A stretch of 64,000 nucleotides of DNA from Burkholderia anthina (GCF_001547525.1 NZ_LNJP01000004.1:310001-374000); one strand, 5' to 3'; shown: positions 54,144 through 63,063, counted from the first letter of the stretch. Notes: generated by a model not told the origin, from the sequence alone. Translations and numbers: made by a program.

Positions 54144-54884
54144 ATGCAAATGCATACGCTGACGATCGTCGTGCTGGTTTTCCTGCTGGCCGGCGCGGTG
54201 AAGGGGATGATCGGGCTCGGGCTGCCGACGATCGCGATGGGGCTGCTGACGCTCGCGATGCCGCCGTCGGCCGCGGCAAGTCTGCTGCTCGTCCCGTCGT
54301 TCATCACCAACGTGTGGCAGCTGTGGCTCGGCCCGTCGTTCGGCGCGCTGTTACGCCGGCTGTGGCCGCTGCTCGCGGGCCTGACGGTCGGCACGCTGAC
54401 GGGCGGGTTGCCGGCGCTGGCGGCCGGCAGCACGTGGACGCACGCGGCGCTCGGCGCGGTGCTGGTGCTTTACGGGCTATGGGGGCTGGCGGCCGCACGG
54501 CTGCCCGCGCCGGGGCGCCACGAAAAATGGCTGTCGGCCGTGGTCGGCTACCTGACGGGCGTCGTGACGGCCGCGACCGGCGTGTTCGTCGTACCGGCCG
54601 TGCCGTACCTGCAGGCGCTGCGGCTGTCGAAGGACGATCTGATCCAGGCGCTCGGGCTGTTGTTTACCGCGTCGACGATCGTGCTCGGCCTGCAGTTGCG
54701 CGTGACGGGCGCATTGCAGACGGTCGACCTCGGCGTGTCGGCGCTCGCGCTCGTGCCCGCGCTGGCGGGAATGGCCGGCGGCCAATATGCGCGGCGCGTG
54801 ATGAGCGAGAAGATGTTCAAGCGTTGCTTCTTCGTCGGGCTGATCGTGCTCGGCGCGTATATGGCGGGGTCGGGGTGGTGGTGA
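54144..54884 (+). CDS. TauE/SafE-family anion exporter
   Basis: The ATG at 54144 gives 246 residues with about eight hydrophobic segments. The family pattern is visible in GAVKGMIGLGLPTIAMGLLT at the first repeat and GVVTAATGVFVVPAVPYLQA at the second. These are predicted permeases for sulfite, sulfonates or other organic anions. It is 131 bp downstream of the aldo/keto reductase on the same strand; co-transcription is possible. The substrate is unknown. Confidence 0.88.
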   Translation: MQMHTLTIVVLVFLLAGAVKGMIGLGLPTIAMGLLTLAMPPSAAASLLLVPSFITNVWQLWLGPSFGALLRRLWPLLAGLTVGTLTGGLPALAAGSTWTHAALGAVLVLYGLWGLAAARLPAPGRHEKWLSAVVGYLTGVVTAATGVFVVPAVPYLQALRLSKDDLIQALGLLFTASTIVLGLQLRVTGALQTVDLGVSALALVPALAGMAGGQYARRVMSEKMFKRCFFVGLIVLGAYMAGSGWW

Positions 54885-54967
54885 ACGTGCGCCCGAACGC
54901 AGAATGATCCCGAAGCCGGTTTCGGGAGCCGGCTTCGGGAACGGTCGCGGGGTGGCGGTCGTGCCGC

Positions 54968-57130
54968 TTACGCCGGATCGGCGTACCTCAGCGTCCACCC
55001 GACGGTGCGGGACGCGCCCGCGCCGAGCGCGAACGGCTTCGTCGTGCACGCGAAGTTCGAATGCAGTTGCCCGATCGGCGTCGTCGACAGCGGGTTCGTC
55101 GTGCCGTTCGCCGTGTCGAAGGCGGACAGCGCGCAGTTGTCGAAGCCGGACGCCGCATAGCCGGTCGCCGCGCTGTTCGCGTACGTCACCGACATCCCGT
55201 CGCCATTGGCCTGTGTCGACGCGAAATCCGCAAACGACGTGAAGTCCGTCTCCACCGCGAGGTTGCCGGCGAGCGTGCCCGAACTCAGCGTATCGGTGCG
55301 CGAAATCATGCCGTGCGCGAACGTCAGCACCGTGTGCACCTGCAGGTCGAGATCCGTCGTGTACGCGGCGTTCTTCGACGCGAGCCGGAACTTCGTCGTA
55401 TCGAACGACACGATCACCTGGCCGTTGCTCTGCTGCACGTTCAGGTTCTTGTAGTACGTGACGGGAATGTAGGTTTTTGCGTTGTACGTCACCTGTGGCA
55501 GCAGCAGCGCATAGCCGAGGTCGGTCGTGCCATAGATCAGCTTGTCGGAGAACGGCACCGGGTAATACGGCGTGTACGCGTTGTAGTCGGGCGCCTGGCT
55601 GAGATTCAGGTTGATCACGCGCCGGCCGTCGCGCACGGTGAGCAGCGCGGCGCTGTACGGATGCGCGGCGTCGCCCGGCTGGTTGTACCAGGTGAGCGTG
55701 TAGCGCGGCAGCGCGTCGAGCCACGCGCGGTAGTCCGCATCGGCCATCGGCGGCTGGCCGCCGAAGCCGAGCTTGTTCCACCACGCGTTCACGTACAGAT
55801 ACTGGTGCAGCAGGCTGAAGTTCTCGCCCATCACGCGCGGCTTGCCGCGATACGTATCGGTGCCGCGGCCCTTGACCCACATGTTCACCGACGGCGTCGG
55901 CAGCGCCGGGTCGTACCAGTACGTGTCGAATCGGCGCGCGGCCTGGTAGATGAATGCGTACGCGACCTGTTTCTCGCGATCGGTCAGCACGCCGGCATTG
56001 GCCGCGGCCGTCAGCACTTCCATGAACGCGGAATCGCCGTACGGGCCGATCGACCGGCCGTAGTTGAAGCCCTGGCCGTCGGTGTTCAACTGCGGCAGGA
56101 TCAGGTCGACCGACTTGCGCAGATAGCCCTTCAGCTCCGGCGTGAGGTTCGCTTCATTGCCCATCTCGAACGTGCGTTCGACCACTTCGCCGATCAGCAG
56201 CGTGCTGTAGCGGTCGAAGCGCGCCTGGTCGTAGTAGGTCGTGTGCGTGTTCGACGCTTCGTCGGAGAACCCGCCCGACGAGTCGTTGCGGATGTGGTTC
56301 GTCAGCGTGTACAGCAGCGCATCGCGCGCGCTCATCGTCGCGACGGCCGGGTCCGTCTTCGACGCGAACGACGGGCTGCTCCAGCCGAGCTTCTGGCGCA
56401 GGCCGGCGATGCCGTAGGACACCGCATAGTAGTTCTGCGCGGTGTTGAGCGACGCGATGTCGATCGGCGTGCCGGCGGCGGGGCACGTACTGGTCTTGCC
56501 GCTCGCATCGGGGCCGAACATGTCGCAGAAGGTGAGCCGCTGCTGCAGCGTCGCGAGCATCGCGTCGCTGAAGACTTCGTTGAGCATCCCGTGGGCCTTC
56601 AGGTTGTTCAGCGCGACGAGGTAGTAGTACTCGCCCCACGACGTGTTCGCATACGTGTAGTTGCCGCCCGACTGCGCCATCATCGCGGTCGTGATCGTCT
56701 GGTACGTCGCGAGGTAGCTCGCGTATTGCGGGTCGTTCTTCGCCTTCATGTCGATCAGGATGTACGACAGGCCGAGCGCCAGCTTGCCGGGCAGGAATTT
56801 GTCGCCGGTGTTCGTGTCGAGCACGTGGACGGGCGTGCCGTCGCCGAGATCCATCACGACCTGCGTGAAGTCGGGCGATTTCCGGATCAGGTCGAACAGC
56901 GCGCGCATCTGGCCCATCATCGTGGCCGGAACGTTCGTGCCGGCCGGCACGCTGGTGTCGGGCGCGCCATAGACGAGCGCCTGCAGCGAGTTTGGTGCGA
57001 GCGCGGGCGGGGTGGACGAAGGGGGCGGCGCCGGCGTGCCGGTTACGTCGTTTCCGCCGCACGCGGTGACGAGCACGACGGAAAGGGCGCTGAGCGCGGC
57101 GCCGAGCGCGAATCTGCTGCGCGGATGCAT
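54968..57130 (-). CDS. Exported lipoprotein with polysaccharide-lyase-like (helical toroid plus beta-sandwich) architecture
   Basis: The ATG at 57130, after GGAGA, gives 720 residues. The signal peptide ends in lipobox SVVLVTACGG, followed by a Pro/Thr linker. Residues about 60-430 look like an alpha/alpha-toroid (NTSWGEYYYLVALNNLKAHG, ASNTHTTYYDQARFDRYSTL, NYGRSIGPYGDSAFMEVLTA). The rest is a beta-rich domain (GRRVINLNLSQAPDYNAYTP, DLDLQVHTVLTFAHGMISRT). This fits heparinase II/III-like or DUF2264-like glycan enzymes, but I cannot name the family. The promoter carries a LacI-type operator, supporting a sugar-related role. Confidence 0.7.
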   Translation of the reverse strand: MHPRSRFALGAALSALSVVLVTACGGNDVTGTPAPPPSSTPPALAPNSLQALVYGAPDTSVPAGTNVPATMMGQMRALFDLIRKSPDFTQVVMDLGDGTPVHVLDTNTGDKFLPGKLALGLSYILIDMKAKNDPQYASYLATYQTITTAMMAQSGGNYTYANTSWGEYYYLVALNNLKAHGMLNEVFSDAMLATLQQRLTFCDMFGPDASGKTSTCPAAGTPIDIASLNTAQNYYAVSYGIAGLRQKLGWSSPSFASKTDPAVATMSARDALLYTLTNHIRNDSSGGFSDEASNTHTTYYDQARFDRYSTLLIGEVVERTFEMGNEANLTPELKGYLRKSVDLILPQLNTDGQGFNYGRSIGPYGDSAFMEVLTAAANAGVLTDREKQVAYAFIYQAARRFDTYWYDPALPTPSVNMWVKGRGTDTYRGKPRVMGENFSLLHQYLYVNAWWNKLGFGGQPPMADADYRAWLDALPRYTLTWYNQPGDAAHPYSAALLTVRDGRRVINLNLSQAPDYNAYTPYYPVPFSDKLIYGTTDLGYALLLPQVTYNAKTYIPVTYYKNLNVQQSNGQVIVSFDTTKFRLASKNAAYTTDLDLQVHTVLTFAHGMISRTDTLSSGTLAGNLAVETDFTSFADFASTQANGDGMSVTYANSAATGYAASGFDNCALSAFDTANGTTNPLSTTPIGQLHSNFACTTKPFALGAGASRTVGWTLRYADPA

Positions 57131-57630
57131 GGTGTCTCCAGTTTCGAATAGTGATGAAGGACGGGCACGGGTTGCTGTTGCCGCACTCGGGCCCGTACCC
57201 GGCTTCCGCCTTGCAATCCTGATTCCCTGAAGGCGGACGGCCTGAATCACACATCGAGCGGGCGAGCGTTCCCCCTGCGCGAGCCGTGACTGGCGTCGCG
57301 TTCGAGCATTGGAAAACGTTTTCCAAATTTAGGCATCGAACGACGTGATGTCAATGAACTTTCACGTCGGATGCGCCGGTAGAAACCCGAATGGCCGAGA
57401 GGAATGGTGCGGAAGGGGGAATTGGATTATGCGAAAATCACCGGGATTTTTGTCGATGATCGAGCGGACATCGGACGCGACAACGGCCTGGAAGCGGCGC
57501 GCGGCCGCAACGCGTGGAAACGGATTCCCGATGTGTGAAGAGAGAAAACGTTATCCATAAGAATCGAAATGCGCATGAGCGGCCGTCGACCACCGGCTGC
57601 TGCGCGCGACGACCTGGCGTTCCGACGACG
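57131..57630. other. Intergenic region carrying the LacI-controlled promoter
   Basis: No gene is supported between the lyase-like and SnoaL genes. The region holds the promoter/operator at 57309-57354 and then about 250 bp without evident structure. Expected leader of the lyase-like mRNA is near 190 nt. Confidence 0.5.
57309..57354 (-). promoter_or_regulatory. Sigma-70 promoter overlapped by a LacI-family operator
   Basis: On the minus strand TTGACA (complement of 57349-57354), a 17-bp spacer and TAAATT (complement of 57326-57331) form a near-consensus promoter. Directly over the start site sits TTGGAAAACGTTTTCCAA (57309-57326), a perfect 18-bp palindrome with the central CG typical of LacI-family operators. 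The arrangement predicts simple steric repression of the lyase-like gene. Confidence 0.75.
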
Positions 57631-58023
57631 TCAAAGCTGCTTCTCGATCGCCGCCTTGTCGATCACCGACCACACCTGGCGGATCTTGCCTTCGTGAAAT
57701 TCGTAGAACACGTTCTCGGCGAACGTGACCTTGCGGCCGTCGATGGCGAGCCCCATGAACGTCCCTTTCGGCGAACACGTGAAGCGAAGGCGGCACGCGA
57801 CGTGCGGCGGCTCGCACACGAGCAGCCGGATTTCGAAACGCAGATCGGGGATGTCGCGGAAGTCCTGTTCCAGCATCGCGCGGTAACCGGCGAGGCCGAG
57901 CGGCCGGTCGTTGTGGATCACGTCGTCGGATACGTATTCGCCGAGCGAAGGCCAGTCCTGCCGGTTCAGGCAGTCGATATACGCGCGATAGCGGGTGGCG
58001 AGATCGGTATCGGTCATGGCCAT
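57631..58023 (-). CDS. SnoaL/NTF2-like protein
   Basis: The 130-residue protein has the polyketide-cyclase/SnoaL-like cone fold: RYRAYIDCLNRQDWPSLGEY, HNDRPLGLAGYRAMLEQDFR, IRLLVCEPPHVACRLRFTCS and FHEGKIRQVWSVIDKAAIEK. Such domains bind small hydrophobic molecules or act as isomerases or cyclases. MTDTDLATRY two codons in is an alternative start. It lies 40 bp downstream of a LysR gene on the same strand and may be co-transcribed with it. Confidence 0.82.
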   Translation of the reverse strand: MAMTDTDLATRYRAYIDCLNRQDWPSLGEYVSDDVIHNDRPLGLAGYRAMLEQDFRDIPDLRFEIRLLVCEPPHVACRLRFTCSPKGTFMGLAIDGRKVTFAENVFYEFHEGKIRQVWSVIDKAAIEKQL

Positions 58024-58063
58024 GTCTCCGTATGTCGATCGGGTGAGTCGAATGCGGTGCGCG

Positions 58064-58960
58064 TTACCGCGGCGGCGTGGCGCCCGACAAAAACGCGACG
58101 AATTCGCGCGTGTACTTCGGCAGCGCGTCGAACGACCGCGCGCAGAGCGTCAGTTTCCGATGGCTCCACGGATCGGACAGCTCGACGAGCCGCACGTCCA
58201 TCGTCTGCATCGCGCGCTCGGCCGCATGCCGCGACACGATGCCGATGCCCACGCCGCTCGCGATCACGCGGCAGATCGCGTCGAAGCTCTTCAATTGCAC
58301 GCGATAGCGGATCCGCTTGCCGAGCGCGCGCGCCTGGTCGGCGAGATGCACCTGCAGCGCGCTGCCGTCGGTGAGGCCGATGAAGTCTTCGCCCGCGATG
58401 TCGTCGAACGCGACCTTGTCGTGCGACGCGAGCGGATGCGCGGCCGGCACGACGACGATCAGCCAGTCTTCGCGGAACGGCTTTTGTTCGAGCCCGCCGA
58501 GGCCGACTGAATCGGCGACGATGCCGATCTCGGCCGTCTTGTTGCGGATCGCATGCACGATCTCCTGGCTCGAGCGTTCCTCGACGCTGATCGACAGCTT
58601 CGGATGGCGCGGCAGGTAATCGGCCAGTGCGTCGGGCAGGTATTCGCTCAGCGACGCGGTGTTGCACAGCAGCCGGATATGGCCGCGCAGCCCCTGGCCG
58701 TATTGCTGCAGTTCGCCGCGCATGTGATCGATCTGCTGCAGCACGGTGCGCGCGTGGTGTTCGAGCGCGCGGCCCGCATCGGTCGCCTGCGCGCCCGACT
58801 TGGTCCGGTGCAGCAGCGGCACGCCCAGTTCGTCCTCCATCCCGCGAATGCGCTCGCTCGCCGCCTGCAGCGTGATGTGCGTGCGTTCGGCGCCGCTCGT
58901 GATCGTGCCGGCCTCGCAGATGTTCAGGAAGAGCCGCAGGTCGGTCAGGTCGAAGCGCAT
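58064..58960 (-). CDS. LysR-family regulator
   Basis: The ATG at 58960 (MRFDLTDLRLFLNICEAGTI) gives 298 residues; an in-frame extension to 59095 lacks family similarity. The HTH lies at about 15-45 (SGAERTHITLQAASERIRGM) and the effector domain carries EIGIVADSVGLGGLEQKPFR, DFIGLTDGSALQVHLADQAR and VASGVGIGIVSRHAAE. It precedes the SnoaL gene on the same strand and is divergent from a tiny membrane-protein gene. Confidence 0.9.
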   Translation of the reverse strand: MRFDLTDLRLFLNICEAGTITSGAERTHITLQAASERIRGMEDELGVPLLHRTKSGAQATDAGRALEHHARTVLQQIDHMRGELQQYGQGLRGHIRLLCNTASLSEYLPDALADYLPRHPKLSISVEERSSQEIVHAIRNKTAEIGIVADSVGLGGLEQKPFREDWLIVVVPAAHPLASHDKVAFDDIAGEDFIGLTDGSALQVHLADQARALGKRIRYRVQLKSFDAICRVIASGVGIGIVSRHAAERAMQTMDVRLVELSDPWSHRKLTLCARSFDALPKYTREFVAFLSGATPPR

Positions 58961-59109
58961 GATGAAAAGGCGATGGGGGAATGGCCGATAAGTTAGCAGG
59001 AACCGCGGCGCCGGTCTCAGGGTTGGCCTGAGACCCGGTTCGCCGCTTCCGCATTTCCGGGGCGCGATCGATGGCCGATCATGAACGCACATCAACCGGG
59101 GAGCCCGTC

Positions 59110-59220
59110 ATGCGGATCGATTCGTCATGGGGCGTGTCGTTCAAGATCGCGCTGCATCTGCTGTTCCTGTGCGTCGGCGTCGCGTGGGCCGGGGCCCAAT
59201 TCGTCGCATGGTTGCGATGA
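59110..59220 (+). CDS. Predicted single-pass mini membrane protein (36 aa)
   Basis: ATG 59110, after GGGGAG at about 59096-59101, encodes MRIDSSWGVSFKIALHLLFL then CVGVAWAGAQFVAWLR. One hydrophobic segment of about 20 residues is flanked by charged ends, fitting a small inner-membrane protein. It is too short for standard ORF cut-offs. It is divergent from the LysR gene. Coding status rests on the ribosome site and the membrane-like composition only. Confidence 0.45.
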   Translation: MRIDSSWGVSFKIALHLLFLCVGVAWAGAQFVAWLR

Positions 59221-59455
59221 ACGTCGCGCGTTTGTCTATGAAAACGAAGCTGCCATAGTTTTTCGCGACGAAAATTCTTCCGTTTTTCTCCGCAAGGACC
59301 ATCAAGTTTTTCCGGATCGGACCGTATTACCGGTAACGCATGCCGGCCGGCATCCGCTCCGTGATCGTTTGTCATCATTGTTTGCATCCGGTTACACGTC
59401 GGCCGTTCCGTTTTTGAGATGCTTGAAAGATTGTCAACCCGGAGTCGGATCGTCC

Positions 59456-60328
59456 ATGAAAACGCGCGAGATTCACCGCAAGGCGGCGTGGCTGTCGGGC
59501 CTGGCCGCCGTGCTCGTCATGGCCGGTTGTGCAAGTACGCAGTCCGTTGCGCCGAGCGACACGCTGGCGGGGCAGCCTTCCGATTCGAGCCGGCCTGCCG
59601 CGCCGTCGGCCGCGCCTAAGCCGGCCGCGCCTAAGCCGGCCGCGCCGATTCTCGTCGCGAAAAAGTACGTCGTGAAGCGCGGCGACACGCTGACGGGCAT
59701 CGCATCCGCGAACGAGTGTAGCGTGGCCGACTTGCGCACCTGGAACAAGCTGGCCGCGAACGGCAGGCTGCGCATGGGGCAGGTCCTGCGCATCGTCAAG
59801 CAGCAGCCGCTGCCGCCCGCGGGCGCGGCCGGCACGCAGGCTGTGGCGGGCAATGGCGCGGCGGATAATCAGGCCGCTTCGCCGGCCAATCCGCAAACCA
59901 CCGCGCCGACCGCGAGCGACCGCCAGGTCGTCAAGGAAACGAAGCGCCATGCGGGGGGCGTCGCGCTGAAGTGGCCCGCGACCGGCAAGATCGTCGAAGG
60001 GTTCCGGCCCGGGCAGAACCGCGGCATCCAGATCGCCGGCCGGCCGGGCGACCCGGTTCGCGCCGCGGCCGACGGCCGCGTGATGTATGCGGGCACCGGC
60101 CTGAACGATTACGGCAGCCTGATCATCGTCCAGCACAACGCTGATTTCCTGACCGCGTATGCACACAACCGCAAGCTGCTCGTGAAGACGGGCGACATCG
60201 TGCATCAGGGCGATGCGATCGCCGAGATGGGCGACCTCGACAACTCGCGCGTCGCGCTGCTGTTCGAGGTGCGGCGCGACGGCAAGCCGGTGAACCCGAT
60301 GCCGTACCTGCCTTCGTCGCAAGGGTAA
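59456..60328 (+). CDS. NlpD-like LysM/LytM lipoprotein with degenerate active site
   Basis: The ATG at 59456 gives 290 residues. A lipobox (VMAGC, Cys25) is followed by an Ala/Pro-rich linker containing a 15-bp DNA tandem repeat at 59611-59640, a LysM domain at about 70-114 (KYVVKRGDTLTGIASANECS) and a LytM/M23 domain at about 178-286. Metal-binding residues of active M23 enzymes are missing: the HxxxD position reads RGIQIAG and the HxH position reads ALLFEVRR. It is therefore probably an amidase activator or peptidoglycan-binding factor, as known for NlpD. It lies next to the inactive beta-lactamase homologue. Confidence 0.87.
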   Translation: MKTREIHRKAAWLSGLAAVLVMAGCASTQSVAPSDTLAGQPSDSSRPAAPSAAPKPAAPKPAAPILVAKKYVVKRGDTLTGIASANECSVADLRTWNKLAANGRLRMGQVLRIVKQQPLPPAGAAGTQAVAGNGAADNQAASPANPQTTAPTASDRQVVKETKRHAGGVALKWPATGKIVEGFRPGQNRGIQIAGRPGDPVRAAADGRVMYAGTGLNDYGSLIIVQHNADFLTAYAHNRKLLVKTGDIVHQGDAIAEMGDLDNSRVALLFEVRRDGKPVNPMPYLPSSQG

Positions 60329-60534
60329 AGCGCGGCCGTCGCGCTGGAACGCGGCGGCGGTCGCTGCTACGCTAGGTGTTCATGCGAATCCCGCCATCGC
60401 GGGGCCGACGGGCGTCTTTCGGGGATGCGCGGCGAATGCCGTCGCGGGCCGGCCGTCGGCGTGAACGGTCGCGCGTCGCCGATGCGCGGCCGCGTTGCTT
60501 CGCGCCACCGTTTCCGACAGAACAGATCTCATCC

Positions 60535-61434
60535 ATGGAACATTCTCCGACACGCCGCTCGCTGTTGCTTGCCGCCGTTGCCGCGCCGTTCGTTGCCGCA
60601 TGCACGTCCGCGCCGGTCGCCGACCAGGGGCGCGCCCACACTGGACAAGCCGAACTCGCCGCGCTGGAAAAGGCCTCGAACGGGCGGCTCGGCGTCGCCG
60701 CGCTCGATACGTCGAACGGCGTGCGCATCGCGCACCACGCGCGCGAGCGCTTCCCGTTGTGCGGCACGTATGCGGTCATGGCGGCCGCCGCGATGCTCGC
60801 GCGCGGCGCGCTCGACGCATCGCTGCTGCCGCGCCGCATCCTGTACCGTCGCTATGAAATCGTGTCCGGCTCGCCGATTACGGAAAGCCACGTCGACACC
60901 GGCATGACGATCGCGCAGCTGTGCGCGGCGATGCTGCAGTCGGGCGACAAGGGCGCGGGCAACCTGCTGATGGGCGTGCTCGGCGGCCCGCAGGCCGTCA
61001 CGGCGTTCGCGCGCGAAAGCGGCGACACCACCTTCCGCCTCGATCACTGGGAACCCGAGCTGAACAAGGCCGTGCCCGGCGACGAGCGCGACACGTCGAC
61101 GCCGGTCGCGATGGTCGACACGCTGCAGCGGCTGCTGCTCGGCGACACGCTGCGCGAACCGCAGCGCGCGCAACTGACGGAATGGATGGTCGGCGGCGCG
61201 CGCGGCGCGACCGGCATCGCGGCCGGCGTGCCGCCCGGCTGGCGCGTCGCCGACAAGGCCGGCACCGGCGGCTACGGCACGACGACCGATGTCGCGGTGC
61301 TGTGGCCGCCGTCGCGCGCGCCGATCGTGATGGCCGTGTCGTTCACGCAGCAGGAGGCGACTGCCGCGGCGCGCGCGGACGTCGTCGCATCGGCGGCGCG
61401 CATCGCGGCGGGCGCGCTCACCGCGACGGCCTGA
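60535..61434 (+). CDS. Class A beta-lactamase homologue lacking the catalytic residues (pseudoenzyme)
   Basis: The 299-residue protein aligns along its length with PenA-type class A beta-lactamases. It has a twin-arginine signal (RRSLLLAAVAAPF) and lipobox VAAC (Cys23), as in Burkholderia PenA. The active site is altered: the SxxK motif reads GTYA (Gly77 for Ser70, Ala80 for Lys73), the SDN motif reads GDK (Gly137, Asp138, Lys139) and KTG reads KAG (241-243). The omega loop is kept (WEPELN, Glu173 and Asn177). The frame is open and the fold motifs are intact, so a non-catalytic binding or sensing role is likelier than simple decay. Confidence 0.85.
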   Translation: MEHSPTRRSLLLAAVAAPFVAACTSAPVADQGRAHTGQAELAALEKASNGRLGVAALDTSNGVRIAHHARERFPLCGTYAVMAAAAMLARGALDASLLPRRILYRRYEIVSGSPITESHVDTGMTIAQLCAAMLQSGDKGAGNLLMGVLGGPQAVTAFARESGDTTFRLDHWEPELNKAVPGDERDTSTPVAMVDTLQRLLLGDTLREPQRAQLTEWMVGGARGATGIAAGVPPGWRVADKAGTGGYGTTTDVAVLWPPSRAPIVMAVSFTQQEATAAARADVVASAARIAAGALTATA

Positions 61435-61540
61435 GCATCCGGCGTCTCGCGCAAAGCCGGCGTTTGGCTTATCGTGTCGGTCAGCGCGCGCCGGCGTCGG
61501 CGCGCGGCCCATCCGCGCCGTTTCCCGTTTCCCGTTCGCC

Positions 61541-62413
61541 ATGCGCCGACTTCCGCCCCTGCACGCGCTGCAGATCTTCTCGACGGTGGCTCGCCACCGC
61601 AGCTTCACGCGCGCGGCCGAGCAGCTGTGCATCACGCAGGGCGCGGTGAGCCGGCAGATCCAGACGCTCGAGGCGCATTACGGTTTTCCGCTATTCAGGC
61701 GGCATGCGAAGGGCCTCACGCTGACGGCCGAGGGCGAGCAGTTGTTGCCGGTGGTCGACGAGAGCTTCGCGCGGATCGAGGACATCTCGATGAAGCTCAC
61801 GCGGCAGCGCACCGATCTCGCGCTGAAGGTGCCGACCTGCGTGATCCGCTGGATGCTGCCGCGCATCATGCGTTTCCAGGGCGAACATCCCGATCTCCAC
61901 GTGCAGATCACGACCGCGTGGCAGCACGTCGTCGATTTCTCGAGCGAACCGTTCGATGCGGCGATCGTCTACGGGGCCTCGCCCGGCCCGGGCGTCGTCG
62001 CGCTGCCGCTGTTCGACGAGCGGCTGACACCCGTTTGCGCGCCCGAGTTGCGGCAAGCGTCGCCGCTCGATGCGGTCGGCGATCTCGCGCGCCATACGCT
62101 GCTGCATCCGACGCGCGACCACCGCGACTGGCGCGCATGGCTCGACCATGCGGGCGAGCGTGGCGTCGATCCCGCGCGCGGGCCGACGTTCGACACGCTC
62201 GATCTCGCGACGAACGCGGCGATGCAGGGCTTCGGCGTCGCGATCGGCGACGTGACGCTCGTCGACGACGACGTCAGCGCGCGCCGGCTCGAACGGCCGT
62301 TCGACATCGTGCTCGAGACGGGCGCGCGCTACTTCTTCGTCTATCCCGAGAACCTCGGCGGCCAGCAGAAGATTCGCGCGTTCAGCGACTGGATCGCGCG
62401 CCATCGTGACTGA
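61541..62413 (+). CDS. LysR-family regulator (GcvA/AmpR-like)
   Basis: The 290-residue protein has the GcvA/AmpR-type N-terminus MRRLPPLHALQIFSTVARHR and SFTRAAEQLCITQGAVSRQI (HTH at about 20-45). The effector domain contains HLHVQITTAWQHVVDF-like strands and NAAMQGFGVAIGDVTLVDDD. AmpR/PenR regulators usually lie divergent from class A or C beta-lactamase genes. Here the regulator is downstream and co-directional with the inactive homologue (107-bp gap), so the usual PenR role is not implied. Confidence 0.88.
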   Translation: MRRLPPLHALQIFSTVARHRSFTRAAEQLCITQGAVSRQIQTLEAHYGFPLFRRHAKGLTLTAEGEQLLPVVDESFARIEDISMKLTRQRTDLALKVPTCVIRWMLPRIMRFQGEHPDLHVQITTAWQHVVDFSSEPFDAAIVYGASPGPGVVALPLFDERLTPVCAPELRQASPLDAVGDLARHTLLHPTRDHRDWRAWLDHAGERGVDPARGPTFDTLDLATNAAMQGFGVAIGDVTLVDDDVSARRLERPFDIVLETGARYFFVYPENLGGQQKIRAFSDWIARHRD

Positions 62414-62434
62414 CGCGCGGCGCCGCGGCGGGCT

Positions 62435-62764
62435 TTACTGGTAGGTCACGACGGCGATCATCGGCGCACGACTGTTGCCCGCGCGCTTCGGTAAAACGAT
62501 TGCGCCCGAAGCTTCGGTAAAGGTCGTGGTCTTGACGGCCTGCTGGCTCGCCGCGTCGACGAACGCGATCTGCCCGGTCGCGGGCCGCGGGCAATCGGCG
62601 CGTATGCGGGCGGCGTTGGCCGTGTCGGGCGCGAACGAGCAGGGCGGCTCGACGATCATGCCGGTGAAGTGGATGATGCCGGATGCGCCTTCGGCAAAGG
62701 ACGAGGAAGGCGCCAGAAGCGAGGTAGCCAATGCGAACGAGGCGGCGAACAGGCGATGCTTCAT
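62435..62764 (-). CDS. Small exported protein resembling type 1 fimbrial subunits
   Basis: The 109-residue protein has a signal peptide (MKHRLFAASFALATSLLAPS, cleavage after SFA). The mature start GASGIIHFTGMIVEPPCSFA resembles the N-terminal strand of chaperone-usher fimbrial subunits, including the Cys that forms the early disulfide (with CPRP later). The C-terminal half is shorter than a pilin, and no chaperone or usher gene is present. It may be an orphan fimbrial-like or periplasmic protein. Confidence 0.6.
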   Translation of the reverse strand: MKHRLFAASFALATSLLAPSSSFAEGASGIIHFTGMIVEPPCSFAPDTANAARIRADCPRPATGQIAFVDAASQQAVKTTTFTEASGAIVLPKRAGNSRAPMIAVVTYQ

Positions 62765-63063
62765 GACAGGCTCCAGAGAGGAAGCGCGTCGCAGCGAGGC
62801 CGCTCGAATGGCAGTCCGTCAACGCTGCGGTGCTGTATGCGTAAACGGCAACTTCATCGAACCTCTTGAGTGAGAAACCGGAAATAACGACGACGAGCAA
62901 ACGACGCCGTGTTTCTTCAATCAATTTATCTCAAAATTGTGCGGCCGCAAGTCAGGGTATTGCCGATGACGTAAGCTCGGTGGACACCCGTCAATGGATG
63001 CGGGATTTGCAGGTAAATCGTTGAGGGCTCAACGAATCGGCAATCCTGAGAATGACGATTCGC
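62765..63063. other. Intergenic region upstream of the fimbrial-like gene
   Basis: No gene is seen. CAATTT-N6-AAATTG (62922-62939) is an AT-rich inverted repeat about 160 bp upstream of the fimbrial-like gene and may be part of its promoter. Nothing else stands out. Confidence 0.4.

Noticed and set aside
59327..59353. Short palindromes TTACCGGTAA and ATGCCGGCCGGCAT before the NlpD-like gene
   Set aside because: Short GC-rich self-complementary runs are common in this genome; no promoter geometry supports an operator.
59611..59640. 15-bp tandem repeat
   Set aside because: It lies in the NlpD-like linker and simply encodes repeated AAPKP; too short to be a separate element.
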